A stretch of DNA of 19,922 nt from Bacillota bacterium (GCA_023404345.1 JAEYCB010000049.1:1-19922), one strand, 5' to 3'; positions 7,217-15,060 are shown, counted from the first letter of the stretch. A program made the numbers and translations. Notes: a model not told the origin generated them from the sequence alone.

Positions 7217-8354
7217 AAAGCGCATCCTGATCATAGCGGACGCGGACAGTTTCTGGACCCGGCGGCTGATGGAGCACCTGCTCCTGCCCGCCGGCTATGA
7301 ACTTGTGCTCTTTCCCATCTGGGGCGACGGCGGCAAGTACGCCGATTTTTACAAAGCCAATGGCGTGACTGTCTATCACGACCGCCACACCTTACCCGTC
7401 ATCCGCCACATTCCGAGGCTACGCATGTGGGCGCGCATCGCCCTCAACGCGCGCAACCTGAAACGCCTGGGGCCGTTTGACATCGTGCACAACCACTACC
7501 TGTCCCAGCGCGATCTGGCGCTGGGGCGGCTGGTGGCGCGGCGCTTCCATGCGCATTGGGTGTGCAGCTTCTGGGGCAGCGACCTCATGCGCGCAAGCCC
7601 CCTCGCGCTTCGGCGCATGAAACCCTATCTCCGCCTGTGCGACGCCATCAGCGTGCACAGCGAGCTCAACCGCGACATGATCCGCCGGGTCTACGGCGAG
7701 GACGCCGCGCGCAAGACCACGCTGCTCTACTTCGGCCAGACCGGCTATGCGGACATCGACCGGGCGCGCGAGCGCTTCACGCCCGCGCAGTGCCGCGAGC
7801 GCTTCGGCATCGCACCGGACCGGTTCGTGGTGTGCGTGGGGTACAGCGCCTCCTCCGCCCAGCAGCAGCTGGAGGTGCTTGAGGCGCTCAAGCTCCTGCC
7901 CGCCGAGCGGCTCAATCGCATGACACTGGTGTTGCAGCAGACCTATGGCGAAAACGATCCCGCCTACGTGGCCCGCACGCGCGAGCTGGCGGGCCGCCTG
8001 CCCTGCCAGACGGTGGTCTTGACGCAGTTCCTGGGCCCGGAGGACAGCGCCATGCTGCGCCTGTCCGCAGATGTGTTCATTCTGGCCATCCGCACGGACG
8101 CCTTCTCGGCCAGCATGCAGGAATACCTCTACGCCGGCGCCTGTGTGCTCAAGGGCGCGTGGCTGGGCTATCCCCAGCTGGAGGACATGGGCATCGAGCT
8201 GGAATCCTTCCGCGACTTTGCCGATGTGCCCGCGCTGGTGGTCCGCGCCATGGATGGCACGCTCACCGGCCTTACGCCCGATCAGCGTGCCCTGTTCCCC
8301 CGTCTTTATTCCTGGGAGGCCGTGCGGGAGAGCTGGCTGTCCCTCTACCGCTGA
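7206..8354 (+). CDS. Glycosyltransferase, GT4/GT-B fold family
   Basis: 382 residues from ATG 7206, with GGAGGAG 5 bases upstream, overlapping the flippase gene. The N-terminal Rossmann half (RILIIADADSFWTRR, then FDIVHNHYLSQRDLALG) and the C-terminal nucleotide-sugar half (FVVCVGYSAS, VVLTQFLG, then DAFSASMQEYLYAGA, where the Glu sits in the usual donor-binding position) match retaining GT4-like enzymes. It is cytoplasmic and probably works at the membrane face, adding a sugar to the lipid-linked glycan exported by the neighbouring flippase. No other sugar-synthesis genes are present, so this is a compact flippase-transferase pair rather than a full capsule locus. Donor and acceptor are unknown. 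Confidence 0.88.
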   Translation: MGDKKRILIIADADSFWTRRLMEHLLLPAGYELVLFPIWGDGGKYADFYKANGVTVYHDRHTLPVIRHIPRLRMWARIALNARNLKRLGPFDIVHNHYLSQRDLALGRLVARRFHAHWVCSFWGSDLMRASPLALRRMKPYLRLCDAISVHSELNRDMIRRVYGEDAARKTTLLYFGQTGYADIDRARERFTPAQCRERFGIAPDRFVVCVGYSASSAQQQLEVLEALKLLPAERLNRMTLVLQQTYGENDPAYVARTRELAGRLPCQTVVLTQFLGPEDSAMLRLSADVFILAIRTDAFSASMQEYLYAGACVLKGAWLGYPQLEDMGIELESFRDFADVPALVVRAMDGTLTGLTPDQRALFPRLYSWEAVRESWLSLYR

Positions 8355-8468
8355 TTACCTTCCACCGATGGGCAGGCCCATCAGCATGTAGCGCCATACG
8401 CTGGCGCGGATGCACCAGTGGTGCCGCTGTCCCGTTCTCCTGCGTCTGTACTCGTAATCGCGCTTCAT
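8355..8468 (-). CDS. Candidate small basic protein, 37 residues
   Basis: The minus-strand ATG at 8468 opens a frame to TAA at 8357-8355, ending directly against the glycosyltransferase stop. AAAGGAG lies about 10 bases upstream. The product begins MKRDYEYRRRRTGQRHHW, is arginine-rich, has one Cys and two Trp, and ends in a mildly hydrophobic segment (YMLMGLPIGG). The ribosome binding site is inside the right arm of the hairpin at 8473-8523 when read on the minus strand, so translation could be blocked by structure. I recognise no family. It lies between the sirtuin and a convergent gene, close to sigG. It may be spurious, because short open frames are common in GC-rich DNA. Confidence 0.4.
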   Translation of the reverse strand: MKRDYEYRRRRTGQRHHWCIRASVWRYMLMGLPIGGR

Positions 8469-8472
8469 GATG

Positions 8473-8523
8473 AACCGGCTCCTTTCGTGTCTCTTTATTT
8501 ATAAGACGCGCAAGGAGCCGGTT
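8473..8523. terminator. Strong hairpin between sirtuin and glycosyltransferase genes (probable bidirectional terminator)
   Basis: AACCGGCTCCTT (8473-8484) pairs perfectly with 8512-8523. After one mismatch, CGTGTCT (8486-8492) pairs with AGACGCG (8504-8510) around an 11-base AT loop. T-rich sequence follows on the plus side (to about 8539). It probably ends the flippase/glycosyltransferase transcript and perhaps the sirtuin transcript. On the minus strand the same stem sequesters the AAAGGAG of the 37-residue ORF. Confidence 0.6.
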
Positions 8524-8559
8524 TGGTTTGCCGATTTTTACAAAAATTTTACGATTGTT

Positions 8560-9303
8560 TTACGCCTGTCCCAGACAGAGCTGCACCGCCTCGTCCAGCA
8601 CCTCCGCGATATTCTCGCGGATGACCAGCGCAGCCAGGCTGTCGTAGGGCGTTTCATCCCGGTTGATCAGCGCCAGGGGCACCCCCGCGCGCAGATACCC
8701 CACCAGCCCCGCCGCCGGGTGCACCACCAGCGACGTGCCGCCCACGATCAGCAAATCGCAGCCCTGCACGGCGCGCACGGCGGCTTCCAGCACCTCATCG
8801 TCCAGCGGCTCGCCATAGAGCACCACATCCGGCCGCACCATCCCCCCGCAGGGGCAATGCGGCGTGCCCTCCTGCGAAAGCACCCACGCAAGGTTAAACT
8901 GCCTTCCGCAGCGCATGCATGTGTTGCGGTGCACGGAGCCGTGCAGCTCCAGCACCTTCTGGCTGCCCGCCGCCTGATGCAGCCCGTCGATGTTCTGCGT
9001 AAGCACGCAGTCCAGCTTCCCGGCAGCCTCCAGCCGGGCCAGCGCGATATGCGCGGCATTGGGCCTGGCATCGGGATAGAGCATCACGTTTTTGTAAAAC
9101 GTCCAGAACTCGTCCGGGGAGGTCAGGAAATACCGGATATGCAGCATGTCCTCGTAGCTTTTTCCCTTCGCGCCGCCATAGAGGCCGTGCGCGCTGCGGA
9201 AATCGGGGATGCCGCTTTCCGTGCTCACGCCCGCGCCGCCAAAAAACACCGTCCGTTTGCTCTTTTCCAGCATCTTTGCCAGCTGCCTTGCCGCCTCGCT
9301 CAT
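8560..9303 (-). CDS. NAD-dependent protein deacylase, SIR2 family (sirtuin)
   Basis: 247 residues. Sirtuins remove acyl groups from lysine using NAD+, producing nicotinamide and O-acyl-ADP-ribose in the cytoplasm. Visible motifs: NAD-binding FFGGAGVSTESGIPDFRS (20-37), QNIDGLH (103-109), catalytic His121 in LHGS, four zinc cysteines (129, 132, 150, 152; the second pair is C-P-C rather than CxxC), and GGTSLVVHPA (188-197) for the cofactor. The start at 9303 fits the family N-terminus and has AAGGAG about 11 bases upstream; the open frame continues upstream across the intergenic region. It is divergent from sigG with 186 bases between. The CxC zinc pair is slightly unusual. Whether it deacetylates or removes longer acyl groups is not clear. 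Confidence 0.95.
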   Translation of the reverse strand: MSEAARQLAKMLEKSKRTVFFGGAGVSTESGIPDFRSAHGLYGGAKGKSYEDMLHIRYFLTSPDEFWTFYKNVMLYPDARPNAAHIALARLEAAGKLDCVLTQNIDGLHQAAGSQKVLELHGSVHRNTCMRCGRQFNLAWVLSQEGTPHCPCGGMVRPDVVLYGEPLDDEVLEAAVRAVQGCDLLIVGGTSLVVHPAAGLVGYLRAGVPLALINRDETPYDSLAALVIRENIAEVLDEAVQLCLGQA

Positions 9304-9489
9304 TCGCCGTTCTCTCCTTCTGTCAGCGCGCCTTTGGCAGGCGCTGCTCCCTGTCTGTTTCGACGCGAGCGGACGCAAATCCTGTTTTGTCGGTTTTTTG
9401 GAGCCTTTGCCCCAACGGGTCGAGGCGGCATAAAACCGCGCCTGCCGGCCCATACTCCAGTTACAAGCCTATGTGCGGAGGTGTGGGTT

Positions 9490-10272
9490 ATGGCGATGAA
9501 CAAAGTGGAAATCTGCGGCGTGGATACCTCCACGCTGCCCGTGATCTCAAACGAGCGCATGCGTGAGCTCTTTCCCCTGGTGCACAGCGGCGATTTGAAC
9601 GCGCGCGAGGAATTCATCCGAGGCAATCTGCGCCTGGTGCTCAGCGTGATCCAGCGCTTCAGCAATCGCGGGGAAAACGTGGACGACCTGTTCCAGGTGG
9701 GCTGCATCGGCCTCATCAAGGCGCTGGACAACTTCGACGTGACGCAGAACGTGCGCTTTTCCACCTATGCCGTGCCCATGATTATCGGCGAGATCCGCCG
9801 CTACCTGCGCGACAACAACGCCATCCGCGTCAGCCGCAGCCTGCGCGACATCGCCTACAAGGCGCTCAAGGCACGCGACCGCCTGGCCGAGCGCATGGGC
9901 CGCGAGCCCAACGTAACCGAGCTTGCCGAGGAGCTCAAGCTGCCCCGCGAGGACGTGGTCTTTGCGCTGGAGGCGATTCAGGACCCGGTCAGCCTCTTTG
10001 AGCCCGTCTATAATGACGGTGGCGACGCTCTCTACATCATGGATCAGGTGACCGACAACAAGCGCCCGGACAACAACTGGCTGGATGTGATCGGCGTGCG
10101 CGAAGCTCTCAGCCGCCTTAGCGAGCGCGAAAAGCATATCCTGACGCTGCGCTTCTTTCAGGGGCGCACGCAGATGGAGATCGCCGGGGAGATCGGCATC
10201 TCTCAGGCGCAGGTGAGCCGTTTGGAGAAAAACGCGCTCAACCATATGAAAAAGCACGTGGACAAGGATTAA
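9490..10272 (+). CDS. sigG: Forespore RNA polymerase sigma factor SigG
   Basis: 260 residues, the same length as Bacillus subtilis SigG, and with the diagnostic N-terminus (M-x-x-NKVEICGVDTS). Region 2 carries the core-binding and -10 recognition helices (ENVDDLFQVGCIGLIKALDNFD, then FSTYAVPMIIGEIRRYLRD), region 3 follows, and region 4 has the helix-turn-helix TQMEIAGEIGISQAQVSRLEK. SigG directs late forespore gene expression after engulfment, so the organism is an endospore former or descended from one. ATG 9490 has GGAGGTG 6 bases upstream; the open frame extends upstream but without family similarity. spoIIG genes (spoIIGA, sigE), often next to sigG, are absent here. I could not find a convincing SigF/SigG-type promoter by eye in 9304-9489. 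Confidence 0.97.
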   Translation: MAMNKVEICGVDTSTLPVISNERMRELFPLVHSGDLNAREEFIRGNLRLVLSVIQRFSNRGENVDDLFQVGCIGLIKALDNFDVTQNVRFSTYAVPMIIGEIRRYLRDNNAIRVSRSLRDIAYKALKARDRLAERMGREPNVTELAEELKLPREDVVFALEAIQDPVSLFEPVYNDGGDALYIMDQVTDNKRPDNNWLDVIGVREALSRLSEREKHILTLRFFQGRTQMEIAGEIGISQAQVSRLEKNALNHMKKHVDKD

Positions 10273-10287
10273 CTCCGATCCCTGCCG

Positions 10288-10316
10288 TTTTCACGATCCC
10301 CGATATGTGGTAAAAT
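10288..10316 (+). promoter_or_regulatory. Promoter of the ABC exporter gene
   Basis: TTTTCA (10288-10293, 4 of 6), a 17-base spacer and TAAAAT (10311-10316, 5 of 6) with TGG directly before it (extended -10). A 7-bp stem (10320-10326 with 10332-10338) lies at the start of the predicted leader. Confidence 0.55.
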
Positions 10317-10365
10317 GATGCGGGCAGTCGTTGCCCGCCGCCACATAGAAGGGATCGTGCGCGTT

Positions 10366-10515
10366 ATGCAAAAGCCCGAAAACCGCCGGAAAATCTGGAA
10401 AAGCATCTTTGCCCTGCTGCCCCGGAAACAGAAGTCCGGCTTCTTTCTGATTCTGCTGATTCTGGCCGTCTCGGCGGTGCTCAGCCAGCCACGCCGCTGG
10501 CTATCGGGTATCTGA
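10366..10515 (+). pseudogene. N-terminal fragment of the ABC exporter, separated by a frameshift
   Basis: ATG 10366 (AGAAGGG about 12 bases upstream) starts a cytoplasmic basic N-terminus and the first membrane helix (GFFLILLILAVSAVLSQ, 25-41). After Gln41 the frame runs out to a stop at 10513-10515. The adjacent frame from 10489 reads A/TPLAIGYLTDHVLAGQ and continues into the large ORF, which is the normal continuation of such a transporter. One base (a G before 10489) is missing for the frames to join. This is either a real inactivating or phase-variable deletion or a sequencing error. Confidence 0.75.
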
Positions 10516-10523
10516 CGGACCAT

Positions 10524-12134
10524 GTGCTGGCGGGGCAAAATGCCTCGTTTGCCTCGGTCGCGCCGATTCTGGTAGCCATTCTAGTTGTCAACATCGTCAA
10601 CGAGCTCATCAAGGTGGCGCGACGGCTCATCGTGGAGGATACCGCCACTCAGGCGGAAAAAAATGCGCGCCAGCGGGCCGCGCTCTCGCTGCTGATGGCG
10701 CCGCTGTCCTATTTCCGCGCCCACATGACCGGCAACATCCACGGGCGTCTCAACCGGAGTCTGGAAGGCACCGTCAAGCTGATCAAGCTGATGTTCATGG
10801 ACTTCGCCCCCGCCGTAACCACCGGTCTGGCGGCGGTGGTCACGATCTTTGCGCAGCTGCCCGCCTCCGTGGCATGTCTGGTCGTGCTGGTGATTCCCGT
10901 GGGCACGTTCATCGTGCTTCGCCAGATCGGCACGCAAAAGGGCATCCGCGTGGAGCTGATGGAAACCAAGGCGGACATGGACGGCGCCATGGTGGAACTG
11001 CTGGGCGGCATCGAGACAATCCGCGCGCTGGACAGTGCGCAGGCGGAAGGCGCGCGCATCGAGGCGCGGTCCGAGCAGCTGCGCAAAAAGGAAATGCGCC
11101 ATCACCGGGCCATGGCCTTCTATGACTGCCTGAAATTCGTCAATGAAGCGTTTTTCAGCGTGCTGGTGATCGGGCTGTCGGTGCTGCTGGCCTCTCAGGG
11201 CGCCATTACGGTGGGTACGGTGCTCACGGCCTACCTGTGCTTTACCCAGCTCACCGGCCCGCTTCGGGAACTGCACCGCATTCTGGACGAATTTTCCGAA
11301 TGCGTGGTGCTGGCAAACGACTACTTCCGGCTGTCGGACCTGCCGCTGGATTTCTCCTATCAGGATGAGGGCGCTTCGAAGGCCCAAGCGCCGCAGGACA
11401 ACAGCGTAACGCTGAAGGGCGTGCGCTTCGCCTACCCCGAAAAGCCGGATCAGCTGATTCTCAACGACATCGTGCTGGCGATTCCGCCGGGGAAGTTCAT
11501 CGGTATCGCCGGGCCCAGCGGCTGCGGCAAATCCTCGCTCATCAAGGTGATCGACAAGCTGGAGGAGGCGCAGGGCGAGGCGCTGCTGGGCGGCGTGCCG
11601 CTCGATTCACTCTCGCGCACCGTTCTGGCCGAAAACGTGGCGCTCGTGCCCCAGACGCCCTTTCTCACCGCGGATACGGTCTGCCACAACATCTGCTACG
11701 GCATGAAGCGCGAGGTTTCCCCGGAGGAGGTCCGGGAGGCGGCGCGCAAGGCCAACATCGCCGCCGACATTGAGCAGCTGGAGGGCGGCTATCAGTTCAT
11801 GCTGGCCGAAGGCGGCACCAACCTCTCCGGCGGTCAGAGGCAGCGCATCGCGCTGGCCCGCATCTTCCTCAAAAAGCCCCGCATCCTGATACTGGATGAG
11901 GCCACCTCCGCGCTGGACAACACCTCTGAAAAGCGCATTCAGGCCGAGATCGAGAAAATGAAGGAGGAATGCGGCACCACGGTTATCTCCATCGCGCACC
12001 GCCTGTCCACCCTGCAAAACTGCGACGAGATCATCGTCATGGACAAGGGCTGCATCGTGCAGCGGGGCACCTATCGCGAGCTGGAGAACGCGCCGGGGCT
12101 GTTTCGGGACATGGCGCTGGGGATTCGCAAGTAG
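10524..12134 (+). CDS. ABC transporter, fused permease and ATP-binding (body of a frameshifted gene)
   Basis: The open frame from GTG 10524 gives 536 residues; joined with the upstream fragment the protein would be 589 residues, normal for a type IV half-exporter. Five further membrane helices fill the first ~260 residues. The ATPase domain shows Walker A GPSGCGKSS (from 330), signature LSGGQRQR (from 434), Walker B ILILDEATSALD and the H-loop SIAHRLS. Such proteins dimerise in the membrane and export drugs, lipids or peptides using ATP. GTG 10524 has no ribosome binding site and would lose the first helix, so it is unlikely to be a true start. A MerR/TipAS drug sensor follows downstream, which hints at a drug-export role, although a terminator separates them. 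No response to any compound can be inferred directly. Confidence 0.85.
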   Translation: MLAGQNASFASVAPILVAILVVNIVNELIKVARRLIVEDTATQAEKNARQRAALSLLMAPLSYFRAHMTGNIHGRLNRSLEGTVKLIKLMFMDFAPAVTTGLAAVVTIFAQLPASVACLVVLVIPVGTFIVLRQIGTQKGIRVELMETKADMDGAMVELLGGIETIRALDSAQAEGARIEARSEQLRKKEMRHHRAMAFYDCLKFVNEAFFSVLVIGLSVLLASQGAITVGTVLTAYLCFTQLTGPLRELHRILDEFSECVVLANDYFRLSDLPLDFSYQDEGASKAQAPQDNSVTLKGVRFAYPEKPDQLILNDIVLAIPPGKFIGIAGPSGCGKSSLIKVIDKLEEAQGEALLGGVPLDSLSRTVLAENVALVPQTPFLTADTVCHNICYGMKREVSPEEVREAARKANIAADIEQLEGGYQFMLAEGGTNLSGGQRQRIALARIFLKKPRILILDEATSALDNTSEKRIQAEIEKMKEECGTTVISIAHRLSTLQNCDEIIVMDKGCIVQRGTYRELENAPGLFRDMALGIRK

Positions 12135-12156
12135 GGTCTGCAGAAATTTCCGACAT

Positions 12157-12188
12157 AAAGCGCGGCGGGACGTTGCCCGCCGCGCTTT
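12157..12188 (+). terminator. Terminator after the ABC exporter
   Basis: A 13-bp perfect stem AAAGCGCGGCGGG (12157-12169) pairs with 12176-12188 around a 6-base loop. The 3' side ends CTTTGCATTT, a weak U-tract. The A/T pairs at its base could make it work in both directions. Confidence 0.75.
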
Positions 12189-12211
12189 GCATTTGAAGAA
12201 AAAACTTTCCC

Positions 12212-12242
12212 TTGACTCTGCCGCAGCGTCAACTGCTATACT
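12212..12242 (+). promoter_or_regulatory. MerR-type promoter with long spacer and operator dyad
   Basis: TTGACT (12212-12217) and TATACT (12237-12242) are separated by 19 bases, longer than the 17 optimum and diagnostic of promoters that MerR proteins activate by twisting DNA. The dyad TTGACtCTGC - c - GCAGcGTCAA (12212-12232) overlaps the -35 and fills most of the spacer, with 10-base arms that mismatch at one position. This is the expected operator for autoregulation of the downstream MerR/TipAS gene. Confidence 0.85.
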
Positions 12243-12266
12243 GCGCATGTAAGGAGGGCATCTACC

Positions 12267-13025
12267 ATGGAGTATTCCATTCAGGCCTTGTCGCGCCTGT
12301 CCGGGGTGACCACCCGCACCCTGCGCTGGTACGACCAGATCGGTCTGCTCAAGCCCGCACGTGTCGCGGAAACCGGCTACCGCTACTACGGACCAGCCGA
12401 GGTGGACCGGCTGCGGGACATCCTCTACTATCGGGCCCTCGGGGTGGAGCTCGCCCGAATCAGGGAATGTCTGGACGATCCCTCCTTCGACCGGCTGACC
12501 GCCCTGCGCGGTCACCTGGATGGCCTGCGGGCGAGGCAGTCGCAGCTGGACAGTCTCATCCGCTCGGTGCAGGACGCCATCCGATGTGAGGAAAGGAATG
12601 AGATTATGAGCGTTCAGGAGAAGTTTGAGGTGTTCAAAACCCAGGCCGTGGCACGCTACGAGGCGGCCTATGGCAACGAGGCACGCCAAAAATACGGCGA
12701 TGAACCGGTGGAACAGGCCAAGGCAACCCTTCTGCATCTGTCACGCGATCAGTACGGGGAGTGGACGCGCCTGAGCGAGGATATCCGGCGGCGGCTGGAA
12801 GCCGCGGTGCGGGGCGGCCTGTCGCCCAGCGGTGAAGAGGGCCGAGAAATCACCGCCCTGCACTGCCGTTGGCTCACCCTAACGGGCACCGCCTATGACG
12901 CGGCTAGGCATCGTGGCATTGCACAGCTCTATATAGCCGACGAGCGCTTCACCGCCTACTACGACCGGGCTGTATCCGGCTGCGCGCGTTTTCTGCGGGA
13001 CGCGGTCGAATGCTGGGCCCGGTAG
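12267..13025 (+). CDS. MerR-family transcriptional activator with TipAS antibiotic-binding domain
   Basis: 252 residues from ATG 12267 with AAGGAGGG 8 bases upstream. The N-terminal winged helix-turn-helix (YSIQALSRLSGVTTRTLRWYDQIGLLKPAR, wing GYRYYGPAEVDRL) is followed by the dimerisation coiled coil (about 75-110) and a helical TipAS domain (about 130-250; EKFEVFKTQAVARYEAAYG and later YIADERFTAYYD). TipA proteins bind cyclic thiopeptides and similar drugs and activate their own promoter, which here is the 19-spacer promoter just upstream. An in-frame ATG at 12606 (Met114) has GAGGAAAGGA ending 8 bases ahead and would yield the 139-residue TipAS domain alone, as in Streptomyces tipA. It lies after the ABC exporter gene, a plausible target or partner. 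It converges with the aconitase gene. Confidence 0.92.
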   Translation: MEYSIQALSRLSGVTTRTLRWYDQIGLLKPARVAETGYRYYGPAEVDRLRDILYYRALGVELARIRECLDDPSFDRLTALRGHLDGLRARQSQLDSLIRSVQDAIRCEERNEIMSVQEKFEVFKTQAVARYEAAYGNEARQKYGDEPVEQAKATLLHLSRDQYGEWTRLSEDIRRRLEAAVRGGLSPSGEEGREITALHCRWLTLTGTAYDAARHRGIAQLYIADERFTAYYDRAVSGCARFLRDAVECWAR

Positions 13026-13038
13026 TCGGAACCAAAAT

Positions 13039-13074
13039 GCGCAGCGGGTTTTCACCCGCCGCGCCGCTTTTTTT
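13039..13074. terminator. Terminator between MerR/TipAS and aconitase genes
   Basis: GCGC-A-GCGGG (13039-13048) pairs with CCCGC-C-GCGC (13055-13064) around TTTTCA, with one mismatch, followed by CGC and T7 (13068-13074). The T-run faces the plus direction. The aconitase stop codon (13075-13073) overlaps the T-run, so aconitase transcripts run into the hairpin from the other side. Confidence 0.75.
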
Positions 13075-15004
13075 ACCGGTTCTGCTGGGAAATCATGTTG
13101 ATCAGGCCACCGGCGAGGATTATGCCGCGCTGGCGCTCGGTCAGCTCCAGCTTCATCTCCGCCGTGAAGCCCTTGGTCACATTCGTCACGGGAATGCGGC
13201 TTGCGCCCTCGCGCACCAGCGCCGCCACGTTTTCCAGAGCGATCTCGTCATCCTGCGAGAAGCGGTCGTAATCCGCCTCATCCGCAAATTCGAGGGGCAG
13301 AATGCCGTTGTTGATCAGGTTGGCGCGGTGGATGCGCGCAAAACTCTTGGCCAGCACGCCGCGCACCTTGAGGTACAGCGGCACCAGCGCCGCGTGCTCG
13401 CGGCTGGAGCCCTGCCCGTAGTTCTGCCCCGCCAGCAGGAAACCGCCGCCCTCCGCCTTTGCCCGCTCGGGGAAGGTGGGGTCCACGGGCGTGAGGCAGT
13501 GCTCGCTCAACTTCGGGATATTGCTGCGGAAGGGCAGGAGCGAGCTGTCCGAGGGCATGATGTGGTCGGTGGTGATGTTGTCCTCCATCTTGAGCAGCAC
13601 CTTGCCCGAGAGGCTCTCCGCCAGCGCCTCCGCCTTGGGGAAGGGCTTGATGTTGGGGCCACGAACAACCTCCACCGCGTCCGCCTCTTCTTCCGAAGCG
13701 GGCGGAATGATGAGATTGTCGTTGCACAGGAAGCTGTCCGGCATGACCACGTCCAAATCGGCGTCCACGCTGCGCGGGTCGGTCAGCACCCCGGTCAGGG
13801 CGGTGGCGGCGGCGGTTTCGCAGCTTACCAGGTAGATGCCCGCGCTCTTGGTGCCGCTGCGGCCGAAGAAGTTGCGGTTGTTGGTGCGCACGCTCACGGC
13901 GTTGGTGCAGGGGCTCTGCCCCATGCCGATGCAGAAGCCGCACGCCGTTTCGCAGATGCGCGCTCCGGCCTCGATCATGTCATGCAGCGCGCCGTTGGCG
14001 CTGAGCATGCTCAGCACCTGCCGGCTGCCCGGCGCGATGACCAGCGACACGTCGGGATTGACGGTCTTGCCCCTCAGAATAGCGGCCACGCGCATCATGT
14101 CCAGATAGCTGGAGTTGGTGCACGAGCCGATGCATACCTGATCCACATGGATGGGCCCGGCCTCGGCCACGGTCTTTACGTTGTCAGGCATATGCGGCAG
14201 CGCCACCATCGGCTCCAGCGCCGACAGGTCGATCTCCACCGCCTCGTCATACGTCGCATCCGGGTCGGCGGCCAGCGGCGTGAAGTCCGCTTCGCGGCCC
14301 TGCGCCTTCAAGAAGGCGCGCGTCACCTCGTCCGAGGGAAACACCGAGGTCGTCGCGCCCAACTCGGCGCCCATGTTGGCGATGGTCGCGCGTTCGGGGA
14401 TGGACAGCGTCTCAACGCCCGGTCCCGTGTACTCCATCACCTTGCCCACGCCGCCCTTAACGGTGAGGCGGCGCAGAAGTTCGAGAATCACGTCCTTGGC
14501 GGCCACGCCGCGGCTTAGGCGGCCCGTGAGACGCACGCTTACCACGCTGGGGCAGCTGAGATAATACGCGCCGCCGCCCATGGCCACCGCCACATCCAGC
14601 CCGCCCGCGCCAATGGCAATCATACCCAGCGCGCCGCCGGTGGGGGTGTGGCTGTCGCTGCCAAGCAGCGTCTTGCCGGGCTTTCCGATGCGCTCCAGCT
14701 GCACCTGATGGCAGATGCCGTTGCCCGGCTTGCTCAGATAGATGCCGTGCTTGCGGGCGACGCTTGCGATATAGCGGTGGTCGTCCGCGTTTTCAAAGCC
14801 GGTCTGGAGGGTGTTGTGGTCAATGTAGGCCATGCTGCGCTCGGTCTTGACGCGCTTTACGTCCATGGCCTCAAATTGCAGGTAGGCCATGGTTCCGGTG
14901 GAATCCTGCGTGAGCGTCTGGTCGATGCGGATAGCAATCTCGCTGCCCGGTTTGAGCTCGCCCGATATCAAATGGGCGGAAAGAATCTTCTGCGTTACGT
15001 TCAT
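13073..15004 (-). CDS. Aconitate hydratase (aconitase), Aquifex-type single-chain ~640-residue form
   Basis: 643 residues. Aconitase interconverts citrate and isocitrate through cis-aconitate with a [4Fe-4S] cluster in the cytoplasm (TCA/glutamate branch). The catalytic core has GSDSHTPTGG (115-124), Cys295 in IGSCTNSS, and Cys355/Cys358 in ETACGFCIGMG, the three cluster ligands. The C-terminal swivel domain has AGQNYGQGSSREHAAL and RANLINNGILPLEF. This size and order resemble the short aconitases of clostridia and Aquifex, which are close to homoaconitase and isopropylmalate isomerase; those alternatives are less likely because the two subunits are fused. ATG 15004 has GGAGG 9 bases upstream. 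It has its own promoter (15070-15098) and a leader hairpin. No citrate synthase or isocitrate dehydrogenase is nearby. Confidence 0.93.
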   Translation of the reverse strand: MNVTQKILSAHLISGELKPGSEIAIRIDQTLTQDSTGTMAYLQFEAMDVKRVKTERSMAYIDHNTLQTGFENADDHRYIASVARKHGIYLSKPGNGICHQVQLERIGKPGKTLLGSDSHTPTGGALGMIAIGAGGLDVAVAMGGGAYYLSCPSVVSVRLTGRLSRGVAAKDVILELLRRLTVKGGVGKVMEYTGPGVETLSIPERATIANMGAELGATTSVFPSDEVTRAFLKAQGREADFTPLAADPDATYDEAVEIDLSALEPMVALPHMPDNVKTVAEAGPIHVDQVCIGSCTNSSYLDMMRVAAILRGKTVNPDVSLVIAPGSRQVLSMLSANGALHDMIEAGARICETACGFCIGMGQSPCTNAVSVRTNNRNFFGRSGTKSAGIYLVSCETAAATALTGVLTDPRSVDADLDVVMPDSFLCNDNLIIPPASEEEADAVEVVRGPNIKPFPKAEALAESLSGKVLLKMEDNITTDHIMPSDSSLLPFRSNIPKLSEHCLTPVDPTFPERAKAEGGGFLLAGQNYGQGSSREHAALVPLYLKVRGVLAKSFARIHRANLINNGILPLEFADEADYDRFSQDDEIALENVAALVREGASRIPVTNVTKGFTAEMKLELTERQRGIILAGGLINMISQQNR

Positions 15005-15037
15005 GCTTTTGGTCCTCCGTGTTCTTTCCCTGTGTTC

Positions 15038-15060
15038 GCGGCCCGCTCCCGGCGGGCCGC
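15038..15060 (-). promoter_or_regulatory. GC-rich hairpin at the 5' end of the aconitase transcript
   Basis: GCGGCCCGC (15038-15046) pairs perfectly with GCGGGCCGC (15052-15060) around five bases. The promoter predicts transcription starting near 15063, so this stem forms the very 5' end of the mRNA, about 34 bases before the start codon. It could stabilise the message; regulation is not shown. Confidence 0.55.

Noticed and set aside
5809..7230. 473-codon frame in the +2 phase of the flippase gene
   Set aside because: Composition is Ala/Gly/Pro/His-rich and lacks membrane helices, whereas the overlapping frame is a complete flippase.
8467..9489. N-terminal extension of sigG back to 8467
   Set aside because: It runs antisense through the sirtuin gene; SigG family N-terminus and a good ribosome binding site both start at 9490.
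9304..9489. SigF/SigG-type promoter ahead of sigG
   Set aside because: GGCATAAAA near 9427 resembles part of a -10, but no matching -35 at the right spacing could be found by eye.
13010..14518. 502-codon plus-strand frame antisense to aconitase
   Set aside because: His/Gly/Arg-rich shadow frame with no ribosome binding site; the aconitase has all three cluster cysteines.
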